A DNA stretch of 64,000 nt from Burkholderia anthina (GCF_001547525.1 NZ_CM003769.1:620001-684000); one strand, 5' to 3'; positions 43,688-53,268 are shown, counted from the stretch's first letter. The notes: generated by a model from the sequence alone, not told the origin. Translations and numbers: made by a program.

Positions 43688-44293
43688 GTGAACGTGGGCG
43701 GCACGCCGGGATCGATCGCGTGTTCGGGGTTGTCGACGACCTGCCCGCGGCATGCAGCGGGTCACGTCGCGGCGTGGGCGACCGACCGATTCTCCGGCTT
43801 GCACGAGCATGACGACGCGTTCCGCCGTCAGCACCCGAGAGCGCCGGTGCAGCGACGGGAGCGCCGAAGGGGTGACCCGCGCCGGTTCGGGCGAGAAAGT
43901 TGCTCGACATCCTTTTGACGTCGTCGCGGCGACCGCAGCAGCAATTGATACATGTGCGGGCCGCTTGATCGAACCGTGTCGACGCGTGCGAGCCTTCGCA
44001 CCGGACGGCAAAGTGGGCTCGACGAGGAGCGGAACAAAAGGGTTCGCGCTGGACGAATCCCTGCTTGCAGCGGCTCATCTCGTCCGACGAGCGTCTGTAC
44101 GTTTTGATCGTCATCCCGGCGACGTGGGCGCCGGGGATGCTTCACTATTGCTGGATTCCGCGCCAGGATTCCCTGTCACGACGGTGTTCGCCGATGCGCG
44201 GCGCCGGCTTTGAGGGCCCGATTGCCGCGGGCAGGCGCCGACGCTAGGAACGCTCGGCCCGCTAGCGTGCGATCGGTGCTCCGGAGGTGCGTT
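43688..44293. other. 606-base region without a recognisable gene
   Basis: Codon-like periodicity is weak and all frames give arginine-rich shadow ORFs. Base composition dips slightly below that of the neighbours. I found no repeat, RNA gene or remnant that I can name. The avidin-like gene's promoter must lie near its right end. Confidence 0.5.
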
Positions 44294-44653
44294 ATGAACT
44301 GGATCGGTACGTGGCGTAATCAATACGGCTCCACACTTTCCATCACGGACGACAAGGCGGGCGCCATCCGCGGTGTATTCAGCACCGCGTTGCGCGACAG
44401 CGCGTTCTTCGGTCACGATCTGCCTGTCTCAGGTGTCTGGTTTGACGATTGCATCAACTTCGCTTTCGGAATATCGGATGGCCTGGTGAGCGGGATCTGT
44501 TCTTTCACCGGCATGCTGCGTGACGGCAAGCTCGAGACGGTATGGCATGTCGTGACCAGCAAGGCGCCTCGGCAAGGTTCGCGAGCATTGGAGATGGGAT
44601 GGGCGCATGCGGTCCAGACCAATGCGGATACATTCGAGCGAGTCGCTGGGTAA
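44294..44653 (+). CDS. avidin/streptavidin-family protein without signal peptide
   Basis: A 119-residue single-domain protein. The opening WIGTWRNQYGSTLSI, then AIRGVFSTAL, FTGML, LETVWHVV and MGWAHAVQTNADTFERV follow the eight-stranded avidin barrel. Compared with streptavidin, the biotin contacts N23, S27, W108, W120 and D128 are kept (N9, S13, W84, W103, D112), while Y43, W79 and W92 appear replaced by Phe (F29, F57 or F59, F71). It has no leader, unlike secreted avidins such as the Burkholderia protein burkavidin, so it should be cytoplasmic. GGAGGTG precedes the ATG. Biotin binding is likely but weakened or altered. Confidence 0.85.
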   Translation: MNWIGTWRNQYGSTLSITDDKAGAIRGVFSTALRDSAFFGHDLPVSGVWFDDCINFAFGISDGLVSGICSFTGMLRDGKLETVWHVVTSKAPRQGSRALEMGWAHAVQTNADTFERVAG

Positions 44654-44910
44654 CGTGCCCGCAAAACAGGTTCCGGCTTCAGACGGTGAACCAGCCAGTT
44701 AATTTGGTGCGCCGGCGCGCCCTGTGAGGGCAACCGCCGCCGCCGGCGCCGGCTCATGCACCGAAATGAGGAATGCGGATCGACGGGTTGCCCGGCTGGG
44801 TCGGTGCGGCAAGCGTTGCGCGGGGCGTGGCCCGGTTCTTGCTGGAGTCGTGTCGGGCCGCGCAACGGTTGCGCGCGCCCCGACGACATACCAGACAAGG
44901 AAGATTCACC

Positions 44911-45717
44911 GTGAGCCCGACGACCCGACCGTTCCCCCGACGCACCTGGCTGGCTGCGTTGATCGCCGCACCCGTGATGGCGCTGTTCGCCGCCGCGCCG
45001 GCCCATGCCGATGCGCTCGACACCATCGCGAAAAACGGCGCGCTGCGCGTCGCGGTGCCCGAGGACTATCCGCCTTTCGGCTCGGTCGGCACGGACATGC
45101 AGCCGCAGGGCTACGACATCGACATGGCCGGCCTGCTCGCCAAGGCGCTCGGCGTCAAGCTGAAGCTGGTGCCCGTGAACAGCGCGAACCGGATTCCGTA
45201 CCTGACGACCAACAAGGTCGACATGGTGATCTCGTCGCTCGGCAAGACGCCGGAGCGCGAGAAGGTCATCGATTTCTCGAGCGCGTACGCACCGTATTTC
45301 CAGGGCGTGTTCGGCCCGTCCGACGTGAAGGTGAGCGCGCCCGCCGACCTGACCGGCAAGACGGTCGGCGCCACGCGCGGCGCGCTCGAGGAGATCGCGC
45401 TGTCGCAGCTCGCGCCGAACGCGACGATCAAGCGCTTCGAGGACAACAACGCGACGATCCAGGCGTTCCTGTCGGGGCAAGTGCAACTGATCGCGGCCGG
45501 CAACATCGTCGCGGCGGCGATTCTCGCGAAGAATCCGCCGCGCCGCCCCGAGGTCAAGTTCGTGATCAAGAATTCGCCGTGCTTCATCGGCGTCAACAAG
45601 AACGAACCGCGCCTGCTCGCGAAGATCGACGATGCGATCGCGCATGCGAAGCAGGACGGCACGCTGGGCGAGATGTCGCGGAAGTGGCTCGGCCAGCCGC
45701 TGCCGGCCGGACTGTGA
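44911..45717 (+). CDS. amino-acid ABC transporter, periplasmic binding protein
   Basis: A 268-residue family 3 solute-binding protein. A leader with twin arginines (FPRRTWLAALIAAPVMALF) ends around AHA. The mature protein begins ALDTIAKNGALRVAVPEDYPPFGSVG and has QGYDIDMAGLLAKALG and DMVISSLGKTPEREKVIDFS, all typical of polar-amino-acid binding proteins. It starts at GTG 44911 with CAAGGAAG upstream. First gene of a four-gene transporter operon. Confidence 0.92.
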   Translation: MSPTTRPFPRRTWLAALIAAPVMALFAAAPAHADALDTIAKNGALRVAVPEDYPPFGSVGTDMQPQGYDIDMAGLLAKALGVKLKLVPVNSANRIPYLTTNKVDMVISSLGKTPEREKVIDFSSAYAPYFQGVFGPSDVKVSAPADLTGKTVGATRGALEEIALSQLAPNATIKRFEDNNATIQAFLSGQVQLIAAGNIVAAAILAKNPPRRPEVKFVIKNSPCFIGVNKNEPRLLAKIDDAIAHAKQDGTLGEMSRKWLGQPLPAGL

Positions 45718-45806
45718 CGAATCGCCGTGTCGCCTGACACGTCGCCGCTGCCGGCATGCCGGGCGCGGCGCGTGTCGTTGTCCGAACCCGAATTCATTCC
45801 GTTCCC

Positions 45807-46493
45807 ATGAGCTACCAGCTTCAATTCGGCGAGCTCGCCGAATACGTCGGCGTGTTCGCGAGCGGCGCGGCGATCACGCTCGCGCTGACCGCGGTCGCGA
45901 CCGTGCTCGGCGTGGCGGTCGGCGTGCTCGGCGCGGCCGCGTACAGCGCCGACGCGCGCGCGGCCGTACGATTGCGCCCGCTGATCGGCGCGTACGTCGA
46001 GGCGATCCGCAATACGCCGTTCGTCGTCCAGCTTTTCTTCATCTTCTTCGGCTTGCCGGCGCTCGGCGTGCACATCGACGAATACACGGCCGCGATCCTC
46101 GCGATGACGCTCAATCTCGGTGCGTACTCGATCGAGATCGTGCGCGCGGGCGTGGCCGCCGTGCCGAAAGGGCATCTGGAGGCCGCGTCGGCACTGGCGA
46201 TGTCGCGCGCGCAGATGCTGCGCCACGTCGTGCTGCCGCAGGCGCTCGCCAAGGTGTTTCCCGCGCTGTCGAGCCAGATCGTGATCACGATGCTCGGTTC
46301 GGCGGTCGTGTCGCAGATCTCGGTGGCCGACCTGACCTATGCGGCCGGCTACATTCAGTCGCGCAACTTCCGCGCGTTCGAGACGTACTTCGTGATCACG
46401 CTCGCGTATCTGGCGATGGCGCTGCTGCTGCGCGCCACGCTCGGCGCGATGGGCCGCCGCCTGTTCTCCCGTCGCCTGCGAGGTGCGCGATGA
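45807..46493 (+). CDS. amino-acid ABC transporter permease 1
   Basis: A 228-residue His/Glu/Gln-type inner-membrane permease with about five spans. The N-terminal TM-TPS segment EAIRNTPFVVQLFFIFFGLP and the cytoplasmic EAA loop EAASALAMSRAQMLRHVVLPQA, which docks on the ATPase, are clear. The stop overlaps the next permease start by four bases (ATGA). Confidence 0.92.
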   Translation: MSYQLQFGELAEYVGVFASGAAITLALTAVATVLGVAVGVLGAAAYSADARAAVRLRPLIGAYVEAIRNTPFVVQLFFIFFGLPALGVHIDEYTAAILAMTLNLGAYSIEIVRAGVAAVPKGHLEAASALAMSRAQMLRHVVLPQALAKVFPALSSQIVITMLGSAVVSQISVADLTYAAGYIQSRNFRAFETYFVITLAYLAMALLLRATLGAMGRRLFSRRLRGAR

Positions 46494-47140
46494 CCGATTT
46501 CACGTTCGGGCAGATTCTCACGAACCTGCTGCTGGCCGCGCGCTGGACGATCGTGCTGTCGATCGTGTCGTTCGTGACGGGCGGCCTCGTCGGCCTCGGG
46601 CTGCTCGTGATGCGCGTATCGAGTTCGACGCTGCTGCGCGGCGTCGCGAAGCTCTATATCGAAGTGTTCCAGGGCACCCCGTTGCTGATGCAACTGTTCA
46701 TCGTGTTCTTCGGCCTGCCGCTCGTCGGGCTCGACGTGCCGCCGTGGGTCGCGGCCACGGCAGGGCTCACGTTCTTCACCAGCGCGTATCTCGCGGAAAT
46801 CTGGCGCGGCTGCGTCGAGGCCGTGCCGAAGGGGCAATGGGAGGCATCGGCGAGCCTGGCGATGAGCTACGTCGAGCAACTGCGTCACGTGATCCTGCCG
46901 CAGGCCGCGCGCATCGCGATCGCGCCGACGGTGGGCTTCGGCGTGCAGGCCGTGAAGGATACGGCGCTGGTGTCGATCATCGGCTTCACCGAGCTGACGA
47001 AGGTCGGCATCGCGATCTCGAACGCGACGTTCCGGCCGTTCGTCGTGTACGGCCTCGTCGCGCTGATCTATTTCGCGCTCTGTTATCCGCTTACCCGTTA
47101 CGCGCGCACGTTGCAAAGGAGATGGCATGCCGCTCGTTGA
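46490..47140 (+). CDS. amino-acid ABC transporter permease 2
   Basis: A 216-residue permease paralogous to the preceding one: YIEVFQGTPLLMQLFIVFFGLP and EASASLAMSYVEQLRHVILPQA are the matching motifs. It forms the heterodimeric channel with permease 1. It starts in a four-base overlap with that gene and itself overlaps the ATPase gene by 14 bases, so the three are translationally coupled. Confidence 0.93.
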   Translation: MTDFTFGQILTNLLLAARWTIVLSIVSFVTGGLVGLGLLVMRVSSSTLLRGVAKLYIEVFQGTPLLMQLFIVFFGLPLVGLDVPPWVAATAGLTFFTSAYLAEIWRGCVEAVPKGQWEASASLAMSYVEQLRHVILPQAARIAIAPTVGFGVQAVKDTALVSIIGFTELTKVGIAISNATFRPFVVYGLVALIYFALCYPLTRYARTLQRRWHAAR

Positions 47141-47876
47141 AACCCGTGGTCTCGAAAAGAACTTCGGCACCCATCATGTGCTCAAGGGCATCGATTTTTC
47201 CGTCGAGCGCGGGCAGGTCGTCTCGATCATCGGCCGCAGCGGCTCGGGCAAGAGCACGCTGTTGCGCACGCTCAACGGGCTCGAGAGCATCGACGCGGGC
47301 TCGATCTCGGTCGACGGCGAACGCGTGGATGCGCGGCATGCGGACCTGCGTGCGCTGCGGCTCAAGGTCGGCATGGTGTTCCAGCAATACAACCTGTTTC
47401 CGCACCTGAGCGCCGGGCAAAACGTGATGCTCGCGCAGTCGGTGGTGAAGAAGGCGCATCGCCAGCAGGCGCGCGCGATCGCGGAACTGATGCTCGAGCG
47501 CGTGGGCCTCGGCGACAAGTTCGACGCGTTTCCGGAACAACTGTCGGGCGGCCAGCAGCAGCGCGTCGCGATCGCGCGCGCGCTCGCGATGAAGCCGAGC
47601 GTGCTGCTGTGCGACGAAATCACGTCCGCGCTCGATCCCGAGCTCGTCGGCGAGGTGCTGGGCGTCGTCGAGCAGCTTGCGCGCGAGGACATGACGCTGA
47701 TCATGGTCACGCACGAGATGAACTTCGCGCGTGCGGTGAGCGACAGGATCGTGTTCATGCACCAGGGCCGCGTGTGGGAGAGCGGGACGGCCGACGAGAT
47801 CTTCGAGCGGCCGCAGACGGTGGAGTTGACGCGGTTTCTGGGCAGCGTCCGGAACCCGGAGGCGGCCGCGCGCTGA
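47127..47876 (+). CDS. amino-acid ABC transporter ATP-binding protein
   Basis: A 249-residue ATPase of the HisP/GlnQ type. Walker A is GRSGSGKST (about residues 35-43), the Q-loop is VFQQYNLFPHLS, the signature is LSGGQQQR, Walker B is VLLCDEITSALD and the H-loop is MVTHEM. The substrate is a polar amino acid (cystine, glutamate or histidine class), not decidable. A scrap of an EAL domain follows directly in the same frame after the stop. Confidence 0.95.
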   Translation: MPLVETRGLEKNFGTHHVLKGIDFSVERGQVVSIIGRSGSGKSTLLRTLNGLESIDAGSISVDGERVDARHADLRALRLKVGMVFQQYNLFPHLSAGQNVMLAQSVVKKAHRQQARAIAELMLERVGLGDKFDAFPEQLSGGQQQRVAIARALAMKPSVLLCDEITSALDPELVGEVLGVVEQLAREDMTLIMVTHEMNFARAVSDRIVFMHQGRVWESGTADEIFERPQTVELTRFLGSVRNPEAAAR

Positions 47877-47882
47877 TACGCG

Positions 47883-47960
47883 GTGCCGGCGCGGCTGTAC
47901 ATGTCGATCGACGACTTCGGAACGGGTTATTCGAGCTTGCTGTACGTGTGCACCCGGCGT
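47883..47960 (+). pseudogene. fragment of an EAL-domain (c-di-GMP phosphodiesterase) gene
   Basis: In frame from 47883 the DNA reads VPARLYMSIDDFGTGYSSLL and then YV, which is the conserved DDFGTGYSSL core of EAL domains. It is preceded immediately by the ABC-ATPase stop and followed by unrelated sequence to a stop at 48018-48020. Nothing of the rest of the domain is present. It is a relic about 26 codons long, left by deletion or rearrangement. Confidence 0.75.
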
Positions 47961-48076
47961 GGCGGCAGCGCACGCCCGCGCCCGTGTTCCGGGCGCGCCG
48001 GCGAGTATCCGTTCCGATGAAGGCCGACGGATGAATCATCCGGATTCGGTTGCCGACGCCGCGCACGGACGCGCCG

Positions 48077-48613
48077 TTACTCCACGGCCGGAAAATCGAG
48101 CGTCGTGTCGTTCACGCGGTTCACGAGATTCGTGAACGTGATCGACGCGATGGCAAGATTGATCTCGATCAGCTGACGTTCCGTATAGCCAGCTGCACGT
48201 ACTGCATCGACGACTGCACCGGGCACCGTGCCACGCGTGCCGACGAGCGTACGGACATACGTGACCAGCGCATCCCGCGCGGCGTCGCCGGTTGCCTCGC
48301 CCGCGCGCACCTGCTTCATCTGATCGCTCGTCAGGCCGGCCAGCTTGCCCATCAGCGTGTGAGCCGCGACGCAGTAGTCACAGCCCGCGTATTCGCTGAC
48401 CGCCAGCTTGATGACTTCGATGTCTGCCTTGCCGAGCGTGCTCGACGCGACAGCGGTATCGAACGCCAGCGCCGCGACGAGTGCTTCGGGGCTGTGCGTT
48501 CCGATGGTTGCGTACGCATTGGGCACCTTGCCGACGGCCTTCTTGATCTTCGCGAATACTTCGGCGGCCGGGCCGGTTGCGTCTTCGGGGCGAATGGTGG
48601 TGAGACGGGACAT
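48077..48613 (-). CDS. carboxymuconolactone decarboxylase/AhpD-like protein
   Basis: A 178-residue all-helical protein. The redox motif CDYCVAAH (C-x-x-C-x-x-x-H) sits in the AhpD core helix (KLAVSEYAGCDYCVAAHTLMGKLAG when read through), with the partner helix EINLAIASITFTNLVNRVN near the end. Such proteins act as alkylhydroperoxidases or peroxide-linked thiol oxidoreductases. AAGGAG lies seven bases before the ATG. Divergent from an AraC regulator with a 129-base spacer, which probably controls it. Confidence 0.88.
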   Translation of the reverse strand: MSRLTTIRPEDATGPAAEVFAKIKKAVGKVPNAYATIGTHSPEALVAALAFDTAVASSTLGKADIEVIKLAVSEYAGCDYCVAAHTLMGKLAGLTSDQMKQVRAGEATGDAARDALVTYVRTLVGTRGTVPGAVVDAVRAAGYTERQLIEINLAIASITFTNLVNRVNDTTLDFPAVE

Positions 48614-48742
48614 GATCGACTCCTTCGTTCGGATTGAGGGTTGAACCGCTTAGCCATGTCGTATGGCATGGGAGTCAGTGTAGGGGTGCGCGGCGAGTTC
48701 TTTAATGCCATAATTCCGCAACTTCATGCCCAAACGTCTCAT

Positions 48743-49723
48743 ATGGAACTGCTGGACCGACTGCTCGCGCTGATGCCGGTCACCGGACGACTGGATGTGC
48801 GATGCCACTTCGGCTCGCCGTGGCGCATCGACCATCCCGAGTCGAACGAGTGGGAATTTCCCTATCACGTGCTGTTGCGCGGCGAGGCCGTGGTGGAAGG
48901 CGACGCCGGCGCGAAAGGCGAACCCGCGCTTCGAATGAAAGCCGGCGATATCGTGCTGTTTCCTTCCGGCAGCGCGCACAGCCTGCGCGACGGCAGCGGC
49001 AAGCCGCCCCGCCCGGCACGCGAGCGGCATCAGGACGGCCTGACCATTGTCACGAACGGCCGCACACGCGACGGCGCCGATGTGCTCTGCGGCCGCTTCA
49101 TCCTCCCGGCGGTGCCGCAGCAGTTGCTGCGCGACCATCTGCCGGGGCGTTTGCTGGTAAGCAGCGTGAGCGAGGGCGACGGACCGGCGCGCGACGCCGC
49201 ATTCGCGGCCACCAGGCTCGCCCGCGTCATCGAATTGATGCGCGAGGAAGCGTTCGAGCAACGACCGGGCAGCGCGACGGTCGTGAACCAGTTGTCGGGC
49301 GCGCTGTTTGCGTTGACCCTGCGATGCGCGTCCGATACCGGCCACGCGCCGCGCGGCCTGCTGGCGCTTGCCCAGCGTCAGCGGCTGCAGCCGGCGCTCG
49401 CGGCCATGTTCGATGAACCTGATAAGCCGTGGACGCTTCCGCAACTGGCCGCGCTCTGTCACATGTCGCGTGCCACGTTCGCACGCCACTTTGAAGAGGC
49501 AATCAGCCGCTCGGCGAGCGATGTGCTGACGGAAATCCGCATGGCGCTGGCCGGCCGCAAGCTGGCGCAAACGACGATGTCCGTCGCGGAGATCGGCGAA
49601 TCGGTCGGATATCGATCGGAGGCCGCATTCCAACGGGTGTTCAAACGGCAGGTAGGCATGACGCCAGCGAAGTGGCGCATGCGGTCGTCGCAAACCGCGG
49701 AGCCGCAGGCGCGTTCGGCGTGA
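48743..49723 (+). CDS. AraC-family regulator with cupin sensor domain
   Basis: A 326-residue regulator. Residues 1-180 form the cupin_6-type sensor (FPYHVLLRGEAVVEGD, LRMKAGDIVLFPSGSAHSLRDG). The C-terminal helix-turn-helix pair begins at LPQLAALCHMSRATFARHF and ends VGYRSEAAFQRVFKRQVGMTPAKWR. Regulators of this type next to AhpD-like genes commonly activate them. Homology starts at the ATG 48743; the ORF runs upstream to 48641 but that part lies over the divergent promoter. The 296 bases after it (49724-50019) hold no supported gene. Confidence 0.87.
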   Translation: MELLDRLLALMPVTGRLDVRCHFGSPWRIDHPESNEWEFPYHVLLRGEAVVEGDAGAKGEPALRMKAGDIVLFPSGSAHSLRDGSGKPPRPARERHQDGLTIVTNGRTRDGADVLCGRFILPAVPQQLLRDHLPGRLLVSSVSEGDGPARDAAFAATRLARVIELMREEAFEQRPGSATVVNQLSGALFALTLRCASDTGHAPRGLLALAQRQRLQPALAAMFDEPDKPWTLPQLAALCHMSRATFARHFEEAISRSASDVLTEIRMALAGRKLAQTTMSVAEIGESVGYRSEAAFQRVFKRQVGMTPAKWRMRSSQTAEPQARSA

Positions 49724-50019
49724 CGGACGATGCGTACGCTATGTTCGCCCGCCGGTTCCGCCCGCGCACGGCGTTCGCGCAATCGCGTGGATGCGGATCG
49801 GGCGCGCCATGTTGCCGCGTCGATCGTGGCCGGCCGGCGACCACGCATCCGTCGACGACGCTCGTGCATGCACGAGTCATGATCGTCGCGCACCGATCTG
49901 GTACGCGGAGCGGGTTCGAAACTTTGCTATGCTGGCCGCCGCCATGCGGCGACATGGATGCGCACGATACGCACGCTGCGCGTGAGGACACGTTCACTTC
50001 ACCCGGATATCTTTCAGAC

Positions 50020-50571
50020 ATGGACAGGCTCCAGGCCATGGCCCACCTTCGTCACGGTGGTCGAGACGGAAGGATTCGCATCGGCGGCGCGCAAGTTGAA
50101 CGTATCGCCGTCGGTAATCAGCCGCGTGATGACGGAGCTCGAGGAGCATCTGGGCGTGCGGCTCTTGACGCGGACGACGCGCGTGGTCCGCATCACCGAT
50201 GCGGGCGCGTCGTTTTACGAAGACTGCCGGTGAATCCTGGCGGACATCGACGCGGCGGAGCTTTCCGCCACCGGCACCGGCAATACGCCACGCGGCCAGC
50301 TCACCGTCACCGCGCCGGTGCTGTTCGGCAAGACCTACGTGACGCCGATCGCGCTCGAGTATCTGGAGCAGCATCCTTTCGTCAATCTCAACTGCTGGTT
50401 TCTGGACCGCGTCGTCAATCTCGTCGATGAAGGCGCCGACGTGGCCGTGCGCATCGGCGAGCTTCCGAATTCGTCGCTGCAGGCGATCTCGGTCGGCAAG
50501 GTGCGGCGCGTGCTGTGCGCTTCTCCCGCTTATCTCAGTGCGCACGGCACGCCGCGGCATCCGGACGAGCT
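50020..50571 (+). pseudogene. decayed and truncated LysR-family regulator gene
   Basis: The start MDRLQAM (50020) is followed by a one-base insertion within 50041-50044. The frame then continues TFVTVVETEGFASAARKLNVSPSVISRVMTELEEHLGVRLL (the LysR helix-turn-helix) to a TGA at 50231, which replaces an expected arginine codon (CGA). Beyond it the same frame resumes with the effector domain (LADIDAAELSATGTGN, GQLTVTAPVLFGKTYV, NLVDEGADVAVRIGELPNS, VLCASPAYLSAHGTPRHPDELA) and breaks off at about 50571, where autotransporter sequence begins. It has three independent lesions, so it is non-functional. Confidence 0.9.
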
Positions 50572-50573
50572 CG

Positions 50574-51125
50574 CTGACGCTCGCGAATGCGGCCGGCACG
50601 TTCAGCGGCGTGATCGGCGGCACCGGCGGCCTGACGGTTGCGGGCGGTACGCAGGCGCTGTCCGGTACGAACGGCTTTACCGGTGCAACGTCGGTCAACG
50701 CCGGCACGCTGGCATTGACCGGTTCGGGCAGCCTGGCCGCCTCCAGCGCAATCGCCAACAACGGCACGTTCGACATCTCGGCGACCGCCGCCGGGGCGAC
50801 GATCAATGCGCTGACCGGCACGGGCACGGTGGCGCTGGGCAGCCGCACGCTGACGCTGGCCAATGCGGCCGGCACGTTCGGCGGAACCATCAACGGGACG
50901 GGCGCACTGACCGTCGGCGGCGGTACGCAAACACTGTCGGCGGCGAACGCCTACACGGGCGCTACCACCGTCAATGCCGGAACGCTGGCGCTGACCGGTT
51001 CGGGCAGCATTGCGGCCTCCAGCGCGGTCGTCGACAACGGGACGTTCGATATCTCGGTGACGACCGCCGGGGCGACGATCAATGCGCTCACGGGTACGGG
51101 CACGGTCGCGCTGGGCGGTCGCACG
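50574..51125 (+). repeat. two tandem 276-bp autotransporter passenger repeats
   Basis: Units 50574-50849 and 50850-51125 each encode 92 residues with the same motif order (LTLANAAGTF, LTV.GGTQ.LS, TGAT.VNAGTLALTGSGS, NGTFDIS, GATINALTGTGTVALG). A partial third unit follows to about 51290. The high identity makes the array prone to recombination and length change. In the intact gene more units probably preceded. Confidence 0.85.
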
Positions 51126-52970
51126 TTGACGCTCGCCAATGCGGCCGGCACGTTCGGCGGTGTGATTGACGGCACCGGCGGGCTGACCGTGGCGGGCGGC
51201 ACGCAAACGCTGTCGGGCGCGAACACGTACACCGGGGCGACGACGGTCGACGCGGGCACGCTCGCGTTGTCGGGCGCCGGCCGGCTGGCGTCGTCCACGT
51301 CGGTCACGCTGGCCGGCCAAGCGGCCGCGCTCGACCTGTCCGCGGCCGGCAGCCAGACGGTCGCGCATCTGTCCGGCGTGGCAGGCAGCCGCGTGGTGGT
51401 GGGCGGCAGCGCGCTCACGCTGGCCGACGACTCGTCGCAAACCTTCAGCGGCAGCCTCGTCGGCACCGGCGGCCTGGTCAAACGAGGCGCGGGCACGCTG
51501 ACGCTGAACGGTATCAGCAACGCGTTCTCCGGAACGACGACGGTGGCGGGCGGCACGTTGGCCGTTGGCGACGCGGCGAATGCCGGTGCAGTGCTGGGGG
51601 GCAATGTCGTGGTCGATGTGCTCGGCACGTTGCGCGGCCATGGCACGGTGGCGGGCGCCGTCAGCAGCAGCGGGGTGGTCGCGCCGGGCGGTTCGATCGG
51701 AACGCTGACCGTGGGCGGCAACTACACGCAGGCGGCGGGCGGCACGCTGTCGATCGAGGTCAGCCCGACGGAAGCATCGCAATTGCGCGTGGGCGGCACC
51801 GCGACGCTCGGCGGTTCGTTGGCCGTTCTGTTCGATCCCGGCACCTATACCGCCCGCCGCTACACCGTGCTGAGCGCGGCCAACGGCGTGACGGGCCGTT
51901 TCTCGAACGTCGGCACCAGCACGGCCGGCGCGAATCTCGGCGCGTTGCAATCGTCGGTGGACTACGGCGCCAATGCGGTCGACCTGCTGCTCGCCGAGCC
52001 GGCCGGGCCCGGCACGCCGGCCGGCCCAACGGTCATCGCGCCGACCAGGACGTCGATCTACACGGCGCTCGGCACGACGGCCTTGCTGCAGGCGCAAGAC
52101 GCCAGTTCGACGCTGCTCGGGCGTCTCGCCGGCCGGCAGGATGACGCGGCGGGTGCCAGCAACGTGTGGGCCGTGGCCAATGGTTCCAGCACCAAGGTGG
52201 GCGGCACGGGCGGCGCGCCGGGCTTCCTCACGCACGCGTACGGGTTCCTGGCGGGCGCACAGGGGTGGCTCGGCGAAGCGACGGTCGGTGCGGCCGGCGG
52301 CTACACGCACACCACGCTGGCCGAAGACACGACAGGCGCATCGGGCGCCATCGACACGCTGCGCGTCGCGCTGTACGGCGCACGGCCGATCGGCGCCGTC
52401 AACCTGTCGGCGGCGCTCGGCTACGGTCTCGATTTCCTGTCGCAGAAGCGGCCGTTCGGCAGCGTGGGTACCGCCGAAGGCGACCATCTCGGCCACGAAT
52501 TCACCGCCGCCACGCAGGCCAGCCTGCCGATGGAAGCCGGCGGTTTCCGGTTCACGCCGCACATCGGACTGCGGTATGCGTACGTGCGCGGCACCGGCTT
52601 CGGCGAGAACGGCGCCAACGGCCAGAACCTGAACGTCGGGCCCGACAGTGCGAGAAGCCTTCAGCCTTACGCGGGCGTGTCGCTCGACAAGGCGTTCGGC
52701 GACGCCGTGCGCCCGGTCGGCGTCCAGCTTCGCGTCGGCTATGCGCACGAGGTGCTGCGCGGCAGCCGCGTCGTCCAGGTGCAGAGCCAGGACGGGACCG
52801 TGTTCGCGGCGCCGGGTACCGATCTGCCGCGCGCGTTCCTGACCACGGGCGCCAGCGTCACGCTGCAGGCCGCCAAGACGACCACGGTATCGCTCGGGCT
52901 GGATGCGACGATCGATACGAGCCATGTTTCGGCGCAGTCCGCGTATGTGCGCGTCAATTCCCGGTTCTGA
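50574..52970 (+). pseudogene. 5'-truncated autotransporter (passenger repeats and beta-barrel)
   Basis: The open frame (from ATG 50427, which lies inside the LysR relic in another frame) becomes autotransporter-like at 50574. Two full and one partial 92-residue passenger repeats (LTLANAAGTFGG...INALTGTGTVALG) come first. PATR-type repeats follow (GAGTLTLNGISNAFSGTTTVAGGTLAVG). The C-terminal ~290 residues form the autotransporter beta-barrel (HAYGFLAGAQGWL, LRVALYGARPIG, ending SAYVRVNSRF with terminal Phe). The signal peptide and start of the passenger are missing, so export is not expected unless another gene supplies them. The barrel is intact. Confidence 0.87.
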
Positions 52971-53114
52971 CCGCACGGGAGCCGAGATGGCGAAACTGGG
53001 CCGTCTTTTCGAACCGGCCTTTTGGCGTTTGCGCCGGAGCGCGTCGAATCGGGTTCGAGGGGCCGGAGCGGGAAGCCTCGCCGAGATTGGCTCGCATCAC
53101 GAGTACGATCCAGA

Positions 53115-53130
53115 TTTAAACGATTTGTGA
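53115..53130 (+). promoter_or_regulatory. 16-bp motif TTAAACGATTTGTGAT, site C, upstream of the two-component system
   Basis: Found in an AT-rich patch 139 bases before the response regulator start. It matches 13 of 16 bases with site A and 14 of 16 with site B. It is a plausible autoregulatory site for the OmpR-type regulator. The remainder of the 298-base spacer holds no gene. Confidence 0.5.
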
Positions 53131-53268
53131 TCACTCTCCGCCGCAAAATTTTGCACAATGACGGCAGCGCGGCCTTTCGCCGGGCGGTTGCCGGGCGACC
53201 GAGCGCCGCCCGGCAACCGCCCGACAACCCTTACCGAGCGTCGCTCCGACGTGCCGCCGCCCACCGCC

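Noticed and set aside
43688-44293. Frames of up to about 150 residues in the gap before the avidin-like gene
   Set aside because: No domain, signal or ribosome site; frames on both strands overlap with similar arginine-rich composition.
50427-50573. Use of ATG 50427 as a real start for the autotransporter
   Set aside because: The first 49 residues are out-of-frame LysR sequence, with no signal peptide and no ribosome site.
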